Shown piece after piece: positions 25,405-39,000 of a DNA stretch of 64,000 nucleotides. Each line of letters opens with the position of its first letter. Position 1 is the first letter of the stretch. The stretch comes from Viola odorata (Eukaryota > Streptophyta > Magnoliopsida > Malpighiales > Violaceae), in contig OY829546.1 in assembly GCA_963691705.1 (NCBI GenBank), positions 1,374,001-1,438,000 on the forward strand. Reading direction: 5' to 3'. The notes under the pieces were generated by a model. It searched no databases, had not been told where the DNA came from, and worked only from the letters and a program-made list of their open reading frames with translations. The translations under genes and the position numbers were made by a program.

Positions 25405-26558
25405 AGAGCGTATTCTTGTTTTCTATTTTATGTTTTAACATTAACTTTTGGAAGAAGGCTACAGTCCAAGTTATTAGTCTGTAAACTGCAGAGTAAACGT
25501 CTCTCCAATGCAAATTTGAATACTACTTTTCTTTACAACCACAAGCTAGATGATGGATGGATGACTACAACAAGAAAATTTGATGCTGTGGAATATTCAC
25601 GTTCGTTTTCTAGACCAGCCCTTTCTAATTTCTACATTCAGCTACTATCGTCGATATAAATGAGGTCACCCTGTCACAGATAAGCATTCATTTTGCTATT
25701 AAAACTGATCTTCTGCAATCTCTTTTGCAGATTTTTCCTCCCCTTCAAACATTATCTCAGCTGCTATTGAGCTAACACGGTGCGAAAGCCAGAGCATACG
25801 ACATCAGTAGGCATGAGATGGTAGCTTACCTGCAATCACTTTGTTTGTCCAACAAAACTCGACACTGAGTAAGCAATTCTCGGCAGTTCTCGCGCGGTTT
25901 CGAGTTCATTTGTGCAATAATCAACTTGAACACCAAATTCAATCCAGTTCCGAATTTGGTTACCGACCCCAATTCAATCTATATGCCCCATTGACATCAA
26001 ACACCAACTACCCAAGAACCCAAGAAATCAAAACTGTCAAACTATCTTAAAAACTCCTATAGCAGCTGATAAATCTGGCAAAACCAATCCAAATATTACT
26101 TGAACCTCCATGCCGTGTAGCTCCTAAAGTATTGTGTGTTTCAGATGCAAATGAAGAAAACTGTCATCATTTTCCTTCACTTCACATTACCAAACATGTT
26201 ATCTGTGTAAGTGTAACCGTAATGGATCAAAAGGACAAACAATAAAAGAAAACAAAGGGATCCTAGCAGAACACTTACATGCAGCTCCACAAATAACTTC
26301 ACACCAATCATCAATGACAAATGCAGAAAGAAACACAACTCAACGAGCAATTCGGTAAAACCAAAATTTTCATCAATACAGCACAGGTACAATGGATAGG
26401 ACACTACAGAGATGATGATCTCTTGTCAATGACAAGTTTTTACAAATTCCATTCTTCTGTTGCAGAGTAATTCAGATCATAATATAGACATCAAGATAAA
26501 AACAAGTACACATAATAAAAGAAATACTATATGTATTTTAGACAAATTATAAGTAAAA
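25405..26558. other. Intergenic, downstream of ATP synthase b'
   Basis: No gene supported. The part nearest 26558 is the 3' UTR of the minus-strand ATP synthase gene. A 75-codon hydrophobic frame at 26177-26404 (minus) has no recognisable motif. Confidence 0.45.
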
Positions 26559-27206
26559 TTATTGGACAGGAAGGACCTTCTTCACAATCTCGTCACTGAG
26601 AGCAGCAATTTGGGAGTCCAATGCTTTAATTGTCTGTTCCTTCTGCTGCTCCAACTTTCCCAATGCTTCTTGCAACTCTGCCTCCACTTTCTTCCTTCCT
26701 TCAGCTAACTTCTGTTCCACTTCCACCTGCGTCTCCTTCTTCATCTTGTTAAGCGCCGCCGCTATCTCCGCCCGCGCCGCCCTCATCACCGCCGCAGCCT
26801 GCTCCTCAAGCTGCTTCACTTCCGATGATGTGTCCTTCACGCTGCTCAGCATTCCTTTAATGGCCGCATCCCTCTCGTCCATGAACTTACCAACTGGGGT
26901 GTAGTAAACCTTGTCAAGAGCAACCATAAGAAACAAGAACTCTCCCATCATGATTGGAAGGGTCAGGTCGAAATCGAAGAGAGCAGCTTTTTCGATTTCT
27001 GCAGCGAAAGAAGGTGGAGCGATGGCGGCGAGAGAGGTGGTGGCGGCGACGAGGGAGAGGGATTTGAAGGTGGAGAGTTGGGTTTTGGTGATTTCGGGCA
27101 TCTTGAGATTGGGGAGCTGGATTTGAAATTTGGGTTTTGATGTTGATGGGGAGGAGGAGGAGAGGGGGATGAGAGGTTTCGAAGAGGCCATGATCACGTT
27201 AGCCAT
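26559..27206 (-). CDS. ATPG: ATP synthase subunit b', chloroplastic
   Basis: Intronless 215-codon gene. It encodes the nuclear-encoded b' (subunit II) of the chloroplast CFo, which with the plastid-encoded b subunit forms the peripheral stalk linking F1 to the membrane ring. Residues 1 to ~69 are a Ser/Thr-rich bipartite targeting region ending with a hydrophobic thylakoid signal and AxA-like site ([18 protein letters not shown]). A membrane segment follows ([20 protein letters not shown]), then a long charged amphipathic helix to the C terminus (IVKKVLPVQ), as expected of a stator b subunit. Length and absence of introns agree with Arabidopsis PDE334 (At4g32260). An ATG six codons downstream (MASS) is an alternative start. 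Confidence 0.96.
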   Translation of the reverse strand: MANVIMASSKPLIPLSSSSPSTSKPKFQIQLPNLKMPEITKTQLSTFKSLSLVAATTSLAAIAPPSFAAEIEKAALFDFDLTLPIMMGEFLFLMVALDKVYYTPVGKFMDERDAAIKGMLSSVKDTSSEVKQLEEQAAAVMRAARAEIAAALNKMKKETQVEVEQKLAEGRKKVEAELQEALGKLEQQKEQTIKALDSQIAALSDEIVKKVLPVQ

Positions 27207-27796
27207 GGCGGACGGAGAAGATTTGGAATTTATGGGTTTTTTTTTGCTGGTGTGGTTGCTGTGAAATGTGATGGATGAATGATGATGGAGAAAATATTCT
27301 TGAAGGAGATGGATCTTTTTTTGTGGAAATCAGGAGAGGAAAAGGCTATCTCATTCTTCGCCACACAAGTTGATGAGGCTAGGAAGCCAGGCCCACTCCA
27401 CACACGCTCTCTACTTCGGCCTAACTTTTGGCCCAAGTAATATTCTATCCAATCAAGGCCCAAAATAAGTTGAAGATGCTATTGCTATCTAGACAGGCAA
27501 TGTTCTAAGTATGCATCTTTTAACTCGTTTATTACTAGGAGTCAAAAATGGGGGACAATTTACATCATTAGAGTGAGGAATCTGCATCCAGTCTCCACTT
27601 TGTTATCGAAATGCTGAAAAGAAATTGTCCATGGAGCCAATTAGTAATCAAACTCCGCAGCAGAACATAGCTCCCTCTGCATGTCACGAGACTTCCAACT
27701 GGTGGTGAGCCTGTTTTCTGAATTTCCAGGCATCTGTCTGTAAGCTAAATTGAGCATGTACGTGTGCGTGTGCATGTGCCTAAACATTTATGTTGA
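27207..27796. other. ATPG promoter region and 3' UTR of next gene
   Basis: About 590 bp holding the upstream region of the ATP synthase b' gene (minus strand) and the 3' UTR of the U11/U12-25K-like gene. No coding feature. Confidence 0.5.
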
Positions 27797-29575
27797 TCAA
27801 TGATCTCTCAAAGCAGTTTTCAGTTTACTATGAAAGCAGAAATGTATGATCTTCTTAAAATTGTGAATGATACCACAGGAGGATCTAGGGGGACTTGGTT
27901 CAGAAATTCTCACTCTTTCCACGGTTGGTAGTCTTGAGTATGGGTACCACTTACTGAACAAGTGAAGGCAGGATCCATTCTGCTCGATGATAAAGTCATC
28001 CATCTCATTAAAATGATGGCACCTCCCATTCTCTGCTTCATCGTAAGAATCAACTTCCTCATCACATTGTTCTCTCTCTTTTATGGTATTTATTTGCGGC
28101 AGTCTGCACATTTCCAATTATGTCATCAATGTTCCATATATAAACTCAAACAAAAAGTGCAAAACTTTAAATTTATCAGCATGCAGAGAGTAATATTTCT
28201 TAAAAGATGTCACAGATTAAAATTTACAGCCGAGCACTGAAAGATCATTTTAGCGACTTTTGAAAAATAGAGATCGCAAATAGCCAATAGGTTTCTTTTC
28301 ATTGACCAGCAGGCACTGAAAGGAAGTCTGCTACAACAAGTTATCTATGAAAAGCATCTCATAATTTATGTTGCCAGCACTTTAAGGACAACCCAATATG
28401 ATGTATCCTAATTTTTCTAAAGTTATTTTTGGTGGTACAGCACTTAACAGAAGTCAATATAGAGAAAGGTACCATAGCCATACTACTCAACACTAACCAA
28501 TCAATGTCAGTTCATTACAGAATTAAGGCACATGAACTTGAAACAGAAAGAAAAAGAGGCAACACAGAACATAACAGGAAAAGTCGAAGAGAGAAGAATG
28601 TGACGTACAGAGGCTTAATCCTACGCAGTTCTGGAGTAGAAATCCATCTCGGTCGTGATCTTTTCATGCTCAGGTGGAGAGACACGTGCCGGATAAATTC
28701 AAGCTGCAAATAACAACAGAAGAAGAATTAGAAGGAATATTAAGTAATACTAGTTGAAAGCCATAGCCACCAGACATCAATCAGAACACATCCACACCAA
28801 ACAACCCCGCTGAATGCCAACTTCCATTCGCATTCAACCACTTATTCTTCACCGTTTACATCCCAACAGCTCATTTCTCACTAGAACCACACCCCTTTTT
28901 GTTGAAAAAACCTTGGCCAAAGCAATACAGCAATCCAAAAGTACACTAATTCTAATTCAAAAGAGAATTTGAAATAGATTACCTGATCACCATCAGCAAT
29001 CCCATAGTGTCCAATGTAGGCATTTTCCTTAACTAACTTCCTTCCATCAAAACATAAGCAGAAATGCCCCCACACATGCGGCCTAAAAAAATAAATTAAA
29101 ATCTAAATTAACAAAGTTGATCAGAATTTCAACTCTCAAAAACACCGCAACACATTCCAAAAGAACACAATACCAGGAGATTTTTCCAGGTCCTTTCCTC
29201 GGCACGAAACTAAACGCATGCTCTACCGCCTCCTTTAATTCCGCAACCGTAGCTGATTTCATAACTGCAATATCTAAACAAACCAGAAAAAAACACACAA
29301 ATCATTCCAAAATTCGATTAAATTGGTTCTTCAATAGAAAAATTAGGGGACAAAAATGAAGAGGAGAGGAATCAATTACCGAAGGAGGTGCCGTCAAGTT
29401 TAAGAACGGAGAGTCTAAGAGGCTCATCGGGAAGCTTAGTATAAGCATTGCTGCTTCTGCCAGGATTCCACTCATCGAAGAACACAAACGGCATGGAATT
29501 GGAGCGGCGGTGATACACGTCGATCTGATCAGGGAAACAATCGTCGACGTCGATTCTCATGTCGATCAGACTCAT
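27797..29575 (-). CDS. U11/U12 snRNP 25 kDa-like, ubiquitin-like fold protein
   Basis: Five exons, 29575-29380, 29273-29174, 29082-28983, 28703-28609 and 28103-27797, join in phase to 265 residues. The centre is a ubiquitin-like SNRNP25 domain: VMKSATVAELKEAVEHAF, then RKGPGKISWPHVWGHFCLCF, then YIGHYGIADGDQLEFIRHVS. Proteins of this family include the U11/U12 25K component of the minor spliceosome. The longer N-terminal part and the ~100 residue His/Cys-containing tail are closer to the paralogue At4g32270, annotated only as ubiquitin-like, which has the same neighbours in Arabidopsis. The domain call is strong; a role in the minor spliceosome is inferred. Confidence 0.85.
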
Positions 29576-30764
29576 CGTTGTTTCGTTTTATAAATGTATC
29601 AGCAAAAGGAGGACAAGGAAAACCAAAAAAACAGAGAGAAAATGGAAGGAGATTCTTAGGAGAAAAATGCACGCATTGAGAAAGGGAGAGTGAAATATTA
29701 GGGTTAGGGTTTGAATTGATTATGGATTTTAGATTATGCGAAAAAAATTGCAAAGGTCATTGAAGGAGGGAAGAATCAGTAACTTGCTTGTTTTGGAGGA
29801 ATAGACGAGGAGGCAGTTGGTCAGGTAGGTAGGAGCAAACTTCTTTTTCGAAAAAAAAACAACAAAAACTAAATAGCGGTTAATTTATTTGCCTATTTTT
29901 GGGTAAAAATCGAATAGTTTTTTTACAGCTTATTTGGTATATAAATAAATACTAAATAGAGCAAAAAGGAGAACTCAGCTCTAATAATAAAATCTGCAAT
30001 AAATCAACTATTTAATTTTTAATCTCTGCAAGCATCCTTTACATTGTAAGAATAAGAAAACTAATTTCATTTGAGTATAATCGAACACTATATTAATGAT
30101 GCATTTTGTCCACCGTAGCAACAAAAAGATTAATTTCAGTTAAATATAATCGAATTTTATAGCAATAATGCATCATTTCCACCGTACCAATAAAAAGACT
30201 AATTTCAGTTGAGTATAACCAGACTCTATAGCAATGACCCATCTGTCGAACTTCAGATTAAGGATGACCAAAAAAGAACAATAATAGTAACAGAAGGCGT
30301 TCATGGGAACGAAAAAGCAATTAGAGGGTCATTGAAACAATAACAACACGTAAATACACAAAAGAAACAGAAAACTATTTATGGTAACATTCAAATTTGC
30401 GATCTCTCGTACATAATAGCAGAGTCGAGTATCTTATCAGGTAACCAAGAAAAAGAGGACGACAGGAAGATCTAAATGGAGGAAATTGAAACATTACAGA
30501 TTGTGGTCAGTTTTTCTAATAATTCCAAAATAATATCTGCTTATATTGTGTTAGAGAAGATAGCAATTCGTTGTCGCGGCGCTATTTGCCATGCTATGAA
30601 TGTAGCCAGAAAGCAGAAAGTCAGGTCTGCACTGCAACCTTCTAATGAGCAAAACTCTCCTGTTCTAGCAAAATCTCCTCCAGCGGCTCATTCCTGTTGC
30701 AATAGACAGCCATTGGCCGGTAACTTCCAGCTGTGGTGTAATGTTCGCTAAATAGTTCAGGCAA
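29576..30764. other. Spacer between U25K-like gene and UGNT1
   Basis: 5' flank of the U11/U12-25K-like gene, then AT-rich DNA and the 3' UTR of UGNT1. Near 30080-30240 a short motif (AAAAAGATTAATTTCAGTT) recurs with variation. No gene supported; a 91-codon plus-strand frame at 30476 has no recognisable domain. Confidence 0.45.
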
Positions 30765-33703
30765 CTATCTCCCAATGATTTTACAGTAGGCATACGAAAC
30801 AGAGCCCAAAAAACCAAGACATTGCCCAATAACATTCAACTGCAGAAAAGTAAACAACATGCCGGTCAAAGAGTGAAACATGAACAAGGAGATGGACATT
30901 TGCAGTAATTGCAGAGAGCAGCAAGGGCAATGGAAGATTTTGAACTCACAGAATCAAAAGGAAGCCCGGCAAAAATTAACCAGCCAAGTGCAATTGTAAA
31001 TAGGTCCTGCAACAGAACAATAAGCAAGAAATATGAATCGTACATAACATGGAATGTCCAATTCAAGTTTTGTTGATATCAGGACCATGACACCCATATA
31101 ATTAAGATGATTGAGTTGACACTCAAGATCTAAGAGCACTGAAATAATTGAGTAGGTATTCAGAACTTGATAAAGGATGACAGCAGCAATGGGGTGAGTC
31201 TGTTCATCCTTTAAGTTTCAGCATACTAACCTAGTCACTAGAGTTTGACAAAGATGGTCTAATTCTTAAGAAAGAAAGCGGTACTATTATAGTCTCCAAT
31301 TTCATACATAACACAAGCAAGGAACAAAAAAAAAATAGTTCATAAAAAGAAAAGAAAAGAAAAGAAAGAAGTTACAAGAAGTATCAGTAAACAAACCTTC
31401 AGATTGCCACAAATTGTCTGTGTGACACCAGAGTTGAGGGTTGTGTTTAGAAATATACAATAATTCAAGAAGAAAGCCAGTATACAGGAAAAAAATAATA
31501 CAGCCTGCTCAAAAAAGAGGAAGAACAAATAGTCAGCCAAAACTCTTCTTCAATGAACAGTGCAACCGGAAAAAAGATAACAGAGTACAGAAGTTTTATG
31601 CTTAGATACAAGCACACACAGAATCACAACATACCAAGAAACCAGGCGTAAACAGATCAGGAAAATTCATGGTCGTCTTCAAATCTCCACGAATAAACGT
31701 CCAAAAAAGCAAAATTGGTCCACATATAATTCCTACCATTCAAGAGAGGAAAAAAACAGTATGTAATAACTGAAGCCAATGATATGGAAGTCCATAGGAC
31801 ATGAAAGGACGCAATAGAAAACTCCACATAAGAGATTCAATTTACATGTGTTACTTACCATTGCACCACATCAGGCCAAAACTATTAAGGCCACTGGTTT
31901 TCCCTGAAGAGAAAAGAAAGTCAGCCACACCTCTAGATAAATCTCAAGCTAGTAATGAGGAATTCACAAAAGAGAAAACAAATGCCAGAATCCCACCAAT
32001 GCGGCTTATAGTTGCAAGATATACTGCTGTTGCAATGTTGGCTGTGAAGACAATACCATATCCATAGAAGTCAAACGATAAGTCCCGTGCTCCAGCAATA
32101 AATGCACCAAGAATTATCAGCCCAACACTGGTAACATCCTTAATTTTTCAGTTAAATGAAGCAATCAGGAAAAATACAATGAAATATTGCTGTTTCCAGT
32201 AACAAAAGCTACAGTTTCGTGACAGCTATTGACGTGAACATTTTGATATGGAAATCAGCATGTGATCTTAGACCAGGAGCAAAAGTCAGTGTTGTGCTCA
32301 TTTTGGATTTCTTTGCTAAATAGATCTTATAAATACAATGTAACCCAAGAATGGAACTACAAGCAAATCAGCAAAAGGAAAAAAACACCCAGCACAGATT
32401 AAATAAACAAACAATTGAGCTATGGTACTAGAAGTATATGGTACTAGTGCCTTTTGTTCCTACTACTATACTTTCATATGGAGAGGAGAAACAGGTTTGG
32501 TCAATTTAAAGTTAGCGAGGTTCACATTCAAGAGAATACATTTGTACATTTTCCCTAATCCCTCTTGATTCTTGCAGAAATGATATCAATCAAGTAAGTA
32601 CACTTCCAAGCAGATTTTGAAGGAAACATGCAGCCTTTGTAGAGACATCAATCTTGATTATCTCCAAATTCACATTAGCAGATGAGAAGTGTATCATCTT
32701 AACATCCTGGAAAAAAGTAATACATAGTAGCAAACTATACCACTTACCTTCCAAAAATAGGAGGTGTATATCTCTGCCCGGCCAAAATGTACTCCACAAT
32801 CATTGTAAATGCCACCGTAGTCCGCCTTAGGGTTGTGTACATGGGGACATTCACTCCACGTACAGACTCCATTGAAACTAGCTTTCAAGTGGAAATAGAA
32901 AAAGGGGTCACATTAGTAGCAAGCACAAAGAGAAACGTTATCCAAGACAAAATCTGAGTCATTACACAGGGGCCTACCATGTACAGCAAATATGTCAATG
33001 CAAGAGGAAGGGTGTGCACCAAAGTCCCAAACGGTACAAATGAGATGTTACTAGTATCGGAAATAATCGAAGAATCACTGTTGGTGAAAGAGATTAGCCT
33101 CCAGCGTCTCAATGCATACAAAAAAGAGCATGAACATATCATCTGCAATGAAACAAGACAACACAGTAAATCACAGCAGAAAACTAAAATTTAAGCGAAA
33201 TGATACAAATTCCAGCACGTTAACCTGGCAAAGATCTACCTGCAATAGTGTGATGACATTGGCACTTGGGAAACTATACGAGGAAAGAGCTGCTTTGTTG
33301 AACATTACCAAAAGCACTGCAACACACCCAACATAGCAGGTCTTAAAAATTTAATTAACCAAACCATTACAGATTCCTAAATCAACAATCACGGCAGGAA
33401 TTGCATAACTTTCAAAACTGCTCGCTCTTAATCAACGTTGACTAGATGGGTTCTAAATAGAAACACCGAACACCTAGGAATAACGAGAGTTGTGATGAAT
33501 TAAACTATCAAATGCGGTGGGTTACCTGCGCAAGACATGTAAGAGATGGCAGCATAAGCTCCTCGTTTAGTCATGGCGGATCCTTTGAAGAGCTTCTCAT
33601 CCGATTTGAGAAGTCTCTCTTTCTCTCTGTCTTTGTGGTCATCTTCGCCGCCAGGAGAGACGGAGACGGGGATTAATGGGTTGTCGGAGGATTTGGGCGA
33701 CAT
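30765..33703 (-). CDS. UGNT1: UDP-N-acetylglucosamine transporter UGNT1
   Basis: Ten exons, 33703-33526, 33316-33240, 33142-32978, 32881-32748, 32127-31997, 31903-31859, 31732-31635, 31504-31397, 31006-30950 and 30839-30765, join in phase to 355 residues. A ~45 residue polar cytosolic N terminus is followed by about ten hydrophobic helices of the drug/metabolite transporter fold. Typical pieces are NVITLLQMICSCSFLYALRR, SMESVRGVNVPMYTTLRR, and LNSGVTQTICGNLKDLFT in the penultimate region. The family exchanges nucleotide sugars for nucleotide monophosphate across Golgi or ER membranes. Arabidopsis UGNT1 (At4g32272) imports UDP-GlcNAc for glycan and sphingolipid assembly. Family call is firm; substrate is inferred from similarity and gene order. 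Confidence 0.9.
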
Positions 33704-34526
33704 TGGTTGCAGACGTATCTTTCCTTTTTATTCCCTTTTTCTTTTTACTGGTTTTTGAGTCAGCTCGGCTCAGGGGAATCAATAAGGGGATCAGTTGAAA
33801 CGAAACATGATTTAAGGATTTCGGGTCAAACTCGTCAACGTAAACCGAGTCGTTGTTCGACACGACACTCGGGGAAGAAGCGCCGGCTACCAAGTTGTTT
33901 AAAAAATAAAATTCCCTAGGCCCGACCACCCAATCCAAGTTACTATAGTGGCAGTTTGATTTTTGGAGCTTTTCTGCTAAAATTATATTTTGCATGTCAA
34001 CAAATCAGTAAAATTATTTCATACCAAAAAGTTCAATTATCAAACAAATCAAAAAATTACTTTCTTACCCAAAAAAATTGATTACGTTACATTCTACTTA
34101 TATGTTTGGATGTCATCAAATCAGTAAAATTATTTCATTCCAAAAGGTTTAATTGTCAATCAAATTAATAAATTATTTCCTACCAAGGAGAGGAAAATCT
34201 TTAACGGGTCAGTTGATAAACTACGCGTCGTCGACATTGTTCTTCCTGCTTTTTCCTGTCTCGCGTCGCACACTCACCAGTCACCTCACTCACTGCTCGA
34301 ACAAAAACGACTATACAGAGACGAAACGACACTGTACTTGGTCGTTTGGGCAAACGCCGACTCAGTGATGGTGGAAAGCTCAAATCTCAGTCTACACACA
34401 TCAACCCAGGTACTAATCAGTTACCCTTTTTGCCAATCGAGGTTAGTTTCGTACTTGTTTGTAGCTTATATGGACTTTTCGTTTTTTTATCTCCTGTAAA
34501 CGCAGGTGTAGCTCTATAAACCAAAA
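33704..34526. promoter_or_regulatory. Divergent promoter region, UGNT1 / PIGH
   Basis: The two start codons face away from each other with 823 bp between, so the stretch must hold both promoters and leaders. A short motif (CATCAAATCAGTAAAATTAT) recurs at 34003 and 34112, each near CAATTATCAAAC-like sequence. No clear TATA box was assigned. Confidence 0.5.
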
Positions 34527-36069
34527 ATGGCAGAAGAATCCTCCATCTCAAACAAGAGATACACTTACTTCCGCGACAGCAAGTTGCCGCTTGAAGCAAT
34601 TGATCGACATCACATTATCGTTCGTAGGAGCAATGCAAAGGGTCTTTTTTTTTGTATTTTTGCTGTGGTTCTTTTATCAAACGCTTTGTATATCTTCCTG
34701 GTCAAGGTACGCAATTGCTAACTTTAAAGATTTGGGTTTTCTTTAGGACTTGATTACGTTGTGGTTATTACTGGCATAATGGTCTCATTAATTTACAGGA
34801 AAAATCAAGCAGTTTTATACTATCGACTGTTTTTTTAACTGCAATTCTTGTCAAATTAGCGGGTTGGAAGCCTGTTGTGAAAGGTAAGAAGTAGTTACAT
34901 TCAGCTCTGGAGTAGCTTTGTTTTCAATTTCTGGTAATAATGTAACAACTTCAGTTCGGGAAATAAATATTTTTCTGTTTGATGAATGACACAGAGTCTG
35001 TTGTGGTAATGCCAGCTTTTGGAGTTCAGCTTGAGACACAGTACATAAGGTCTCTTTTCTTTTCCTGCTTAAATTTTGTGTGATTGAGATTCTTACTTAA
35101 ATAAATAGAAATTGCAAACCCGTTCTATTTGGTATAAGATTTGGCATGCACTTTTATGGGTATAGTTATGTAAGTGGTTTACGAGCACACACAGGTGAAT
35201 ATTGTCCTCAAGCAGGTTTGCTTGCTGTTGCTATTTGGTGTAATTTCTCACTGTAATATGAGGTTCCATGCTGAAGATTGTCTTGGGTTTTCGCTTCAAA
35301 CTTTAGCATTTCTTCTTGTATAATAAATGAGCACTATAATTAGTTTCCAAGCTTTATGATTTCTTAGCCTTTTACTTTTGAGCTTGTTTCTCATCATCTA
35401 TTGGACCAAATTTCTCAACCATACATAGCCAATAATATTCCTCTTGGTATTCTGCTTCAACAGAAGCATGTGGCTACTGCTGTCTTTGCTATTGAAATAA
35501 AAATGACAATCATCAAGGAATGCTACATGTGCCATACTCTTTTTTATTGTGCGTTCATATGGATGCTTTTATTATTTCTGAAATTTTGCTTGTGCTTAAA
35601 CCTTCATCCTTTCTATGCAGTGGAAGGATTGTTCGTCGCTTTGTCCCATTTGGCAAGATCTTGAAACCTGTACTGCAAGAATGTGTGACTCCAGTGACTT
35701 GTTATTGGAACCTGTCTCTTATTTTGCGTGAGGAACCTGAACTGATGCTTGTTTTCAAGGTACACAACATTTTTGAAATTTCACAACTTACATTGAACTT
35801 GTGAGAAAATGGAATGGAATTCAGAGGGGCATGAATGAGATGAAAGGGCAGAGCATAGGTTTACTGCCTGCATGGTCTTTAAGAATAAAGAGGCTTTTTC
35901 GTTTAAGTTGTGTCAGTTGCGGATTTATCAGTTCATGACATGTGAATTCTATGTTTAGGAACTACGCCCTCCAGTGAGGATGTTGGTCCCTGTCTGGAAG
36001 GCTTTGTGCGACGCTTATGGCAGTACGGAAAGTTCAGATACATTTACAGAAGATGCCCAATCGTGTTGA
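34527..36069 (+). CDS. PIGH: PIG-H, GPI-GlcNAc transferase subunit
   Basis: Five exons, 34527-34706, 34799-34883, 34995-35049, 35621-35759 and 35959-36069, give 189 residues. PIG-H is a small ER membrane subunit of the complex that moves GlcNAc from UDP-GlcNAc onto phosphatidylinositol, the first step of GPI-anchor synthesis. Two adjacent hydrophobic segments near residues 40-80 form a hairpin (LFFCIFAVVLLSNALYIFLV and a second ending AILVKLAGW). The conserved PIG-H domain follows: SVVVMPAFGVQLETQY, RRFVPFGKILKPVLQECVTP, LVFKELRPPVRMLVPVW. Length and domain layout agree with the family. It is divergent from UGNT1, another UDP-GlcNAc-related gene. Confidence 0.92.
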
Positions 36070-39000
36070 AGGATTTCCATATCAAGAAACAGTAATGTGG
36101 AGAAATAGGCTCTGTGAGATAATTTATCTTTCTGAGACTGAAAACACGCACAAGTTTAATAGCACAATAGCTGTTCGCTGTCACTTTTTCTCTTAAGTAC
36201 TCTTGACTACTACAATGATATTATTCAATGACAGGTTTTAATTGAATTTATCTTAGCTGTGGCCCCATAGAGTACAGACTGAGACTGAATCAATGAAAAG
36301 AACAACCCACCAATATCTTTCAGCATGGTTAATTGCATTTAGCCTATATCGTTGAATTTTAGCTTCGTGCCGTATCATCCTTGGTGCAGGTGGCACGAGG
36401 TGGATATGAAAGTTTAGGGGTTCTACATCACTCACTTTTTTCCTGAAGTGTAGAGAGAAATAAACAATGATTAGAAACTCCCTAAACCACAAAGGAGATA
36501 CTACAACATAGGAAAACGTACAAGAACAAAGGAATAAGAATGATTTGATGCTAAGGTTGTTTTTTATACACTTTAATGGAACATAAAGTACCTAGTTCAC
36601 CTGCCGAAAAAACATTTCTTGTTTACCCCACAGGAAAAAGGAACTTTTATGATTGGTTTCGTTGGATTAAACCGACTAATGGCACTGATGAATGCAGTTA
36701 TAGGATACAAGTGTTTGATTTATGATGCATGCGCTTGTGAATCTTGTCTTGAGAGCAGGTATGAATGATTTCAGCGGTGCCGGTGAAGCCCTAGCACAAG
36801 ATCCATGAAAATAGAGGTGGTGGGTCTCTTTTATCTCTTCTTCTGACCTAAAATTGAAGGAGATGAGATCATAAGCTGTTGGGAAGCATATATGGGTGCA
36901 TCAATGTGAACAGGGAGGACAGACTTGACCCACTGATCAGGCGGGTACTGACCTGAAGGTAAGCCCCACCATCCCACGTGTGCCGTACAGAAGTAAAGCA
37001 TCGGTGAGGAAATTGGAGGACACTTGCCATCAATGTTGGTCCGCAAGTGTGGTTGGTTGAGAACAAGTATTTGAAGCGAGTGTTTTACTCTTGTACCGGT
37101 GAGTATTTCGGTTTTGCTATTGGTACGAGAAATTATCAAAATAACAGTCTCATTATTTGGTACCGGGATGATATATACTAGCCATACGTGTTGTTACGGG
37201 ATGAGATTGATAATATTAGTTTTGATAATTATCTTTTCTTTTGTTGGTAGAAGTTTTGATTAATCTTTAAGCTGAGTGAATTGTGAATGTGACACTGGAA
37301 CTACAAGTACTTTTAGATACAAGAAAGTATGGCTGTCTCCATCCAAGAAAGGATTTCTTCTTATCCTAAGAGAAACTAGAGAGTAAAGAGTCCCTTGTTG
37401 CTTAGGATACTTTTTGATCCTGCTGTGAAATGGAACATGAATGACTTGTAGTAGTACAAAGAAGAGCAGCCCACTTGCGTGTCACGGCAAGTGGGTCCTA
37501 GCGTCTTGAATATGGCATAGTTGAAGCATATTTTTACAAAAGAAAATTCGCAAGTCCATTTTTTTGTCAATGTTAATATTTGCAAAGGAGAGGAGTTGAA
37601 TGCTACAAATTAATTTTCAATCTTCTTGAATATCCTCTTAATTCTTTTTTAGTAGAAAATTTAATCTTATTCAAACGTTATCGGACTAATAGAGACGCTC
37701 TGCTCCATTCTCTCGTAGATTATCATTTTTCGCAGATTAAGATTGAAATTTATGATTTCTGCCTACCTAATTAAAGGAGGCAGAGGAGTAATATTGGGTA
37801 CAAAAATTCTGGACGCACGCCTGTTGGGTCCACAGCACACGAGCCCAACACAATTATATTGATTGGACTTATCATCATAAAAAGCCAATTAAATCCAATA
37901 TATCCAATCCAAACAGCTGGGCTCTTTAATTTCTTGAGTTAGTAGTGGACCTCTCTACTCTACAGTCTACACCCACCCACACCGCATCAGGGCCCCGGCA
38001 CGGCACGGGTCATGTCCCGGCTCGCCACTCGCCGGCATGCCCTGCCCAAGCACACAATCACGTGAACTTCACAAGGGTCTCTTTTTTTTTCCAAACATGA
38101 ACTGATCTGTTGGAATAGTAACTGATACAAGTAGTTTGTCGCTTATTACGTAAGTTCGATTTTTATATATACAAAATTAGATACTGAATATATTTTATTT
38201 TTTATTAGATAAATCTAGTACAAATAGAATAATTCTAACTAACGTAAGACTTTTAGATAAAAAGTACGTAAGATCGATTTTTATATATAAAAAATTACAT
38301 ACTGAATATATTTTATTTTTTATTAGACAAATTTGGTACAAACAGAATTAATTCTAACTAACATAGTAAAGCTAGTTTTTTTTGGGAAAAAAAACATTCA
38401 CCAAATCTATTCTTGATGATATAATTGATTTTTCTTGCTCCCCTCTCTCATATATTATTGGGGTGGAACTTGAAAGTGTAGAACTTATAAACTCCGACAA
38501 AAAGAATCCTTATTTGTTATATAGTATAAAAGTAGGAAGTTTGTTTTAGTTTTAGTATTATTGTCATCATATCTTATTAATTGAGAAGATCAAGGGAATG
38601 TCTTAGTACTAGAAGATTGTATTGATTTCATAAAAGATTTGTATGCATGCATCATGAGTCATGACATGTTTGATGGAGGTCTGCCGACAAACCAAAGTCC
38701 ATGATTCATTAACAAATCATGTGAAATTGTGAATTTTTATCCTAAAGTTACATAGATTAGAACCAGGTTCTGACAAGACGGATCATGAAGCTGCATTGCC
38801 GATGGAATAGGAATAGCAATATTGGTATTATATGATTTGGACCGTTAATTAATGGTCATCTGCATAATTGATAAAAGTGATTAATTGAGAAAGGGCCGGG
38901 CAATTAATGAGTTTCTTTGAGTTACGTTACGTACTTATAATCCAGATTAGGACGGGATTTCTCTTTCTTTCTTTCTTTCCACATACAAGCTCCATAGATT

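Noticed and set aside
26177..26404. Hydrophobic minus-strand frame downstream of ATP synthase b'
   Set aside because: Likely 3' flank; no motif and no splice link.
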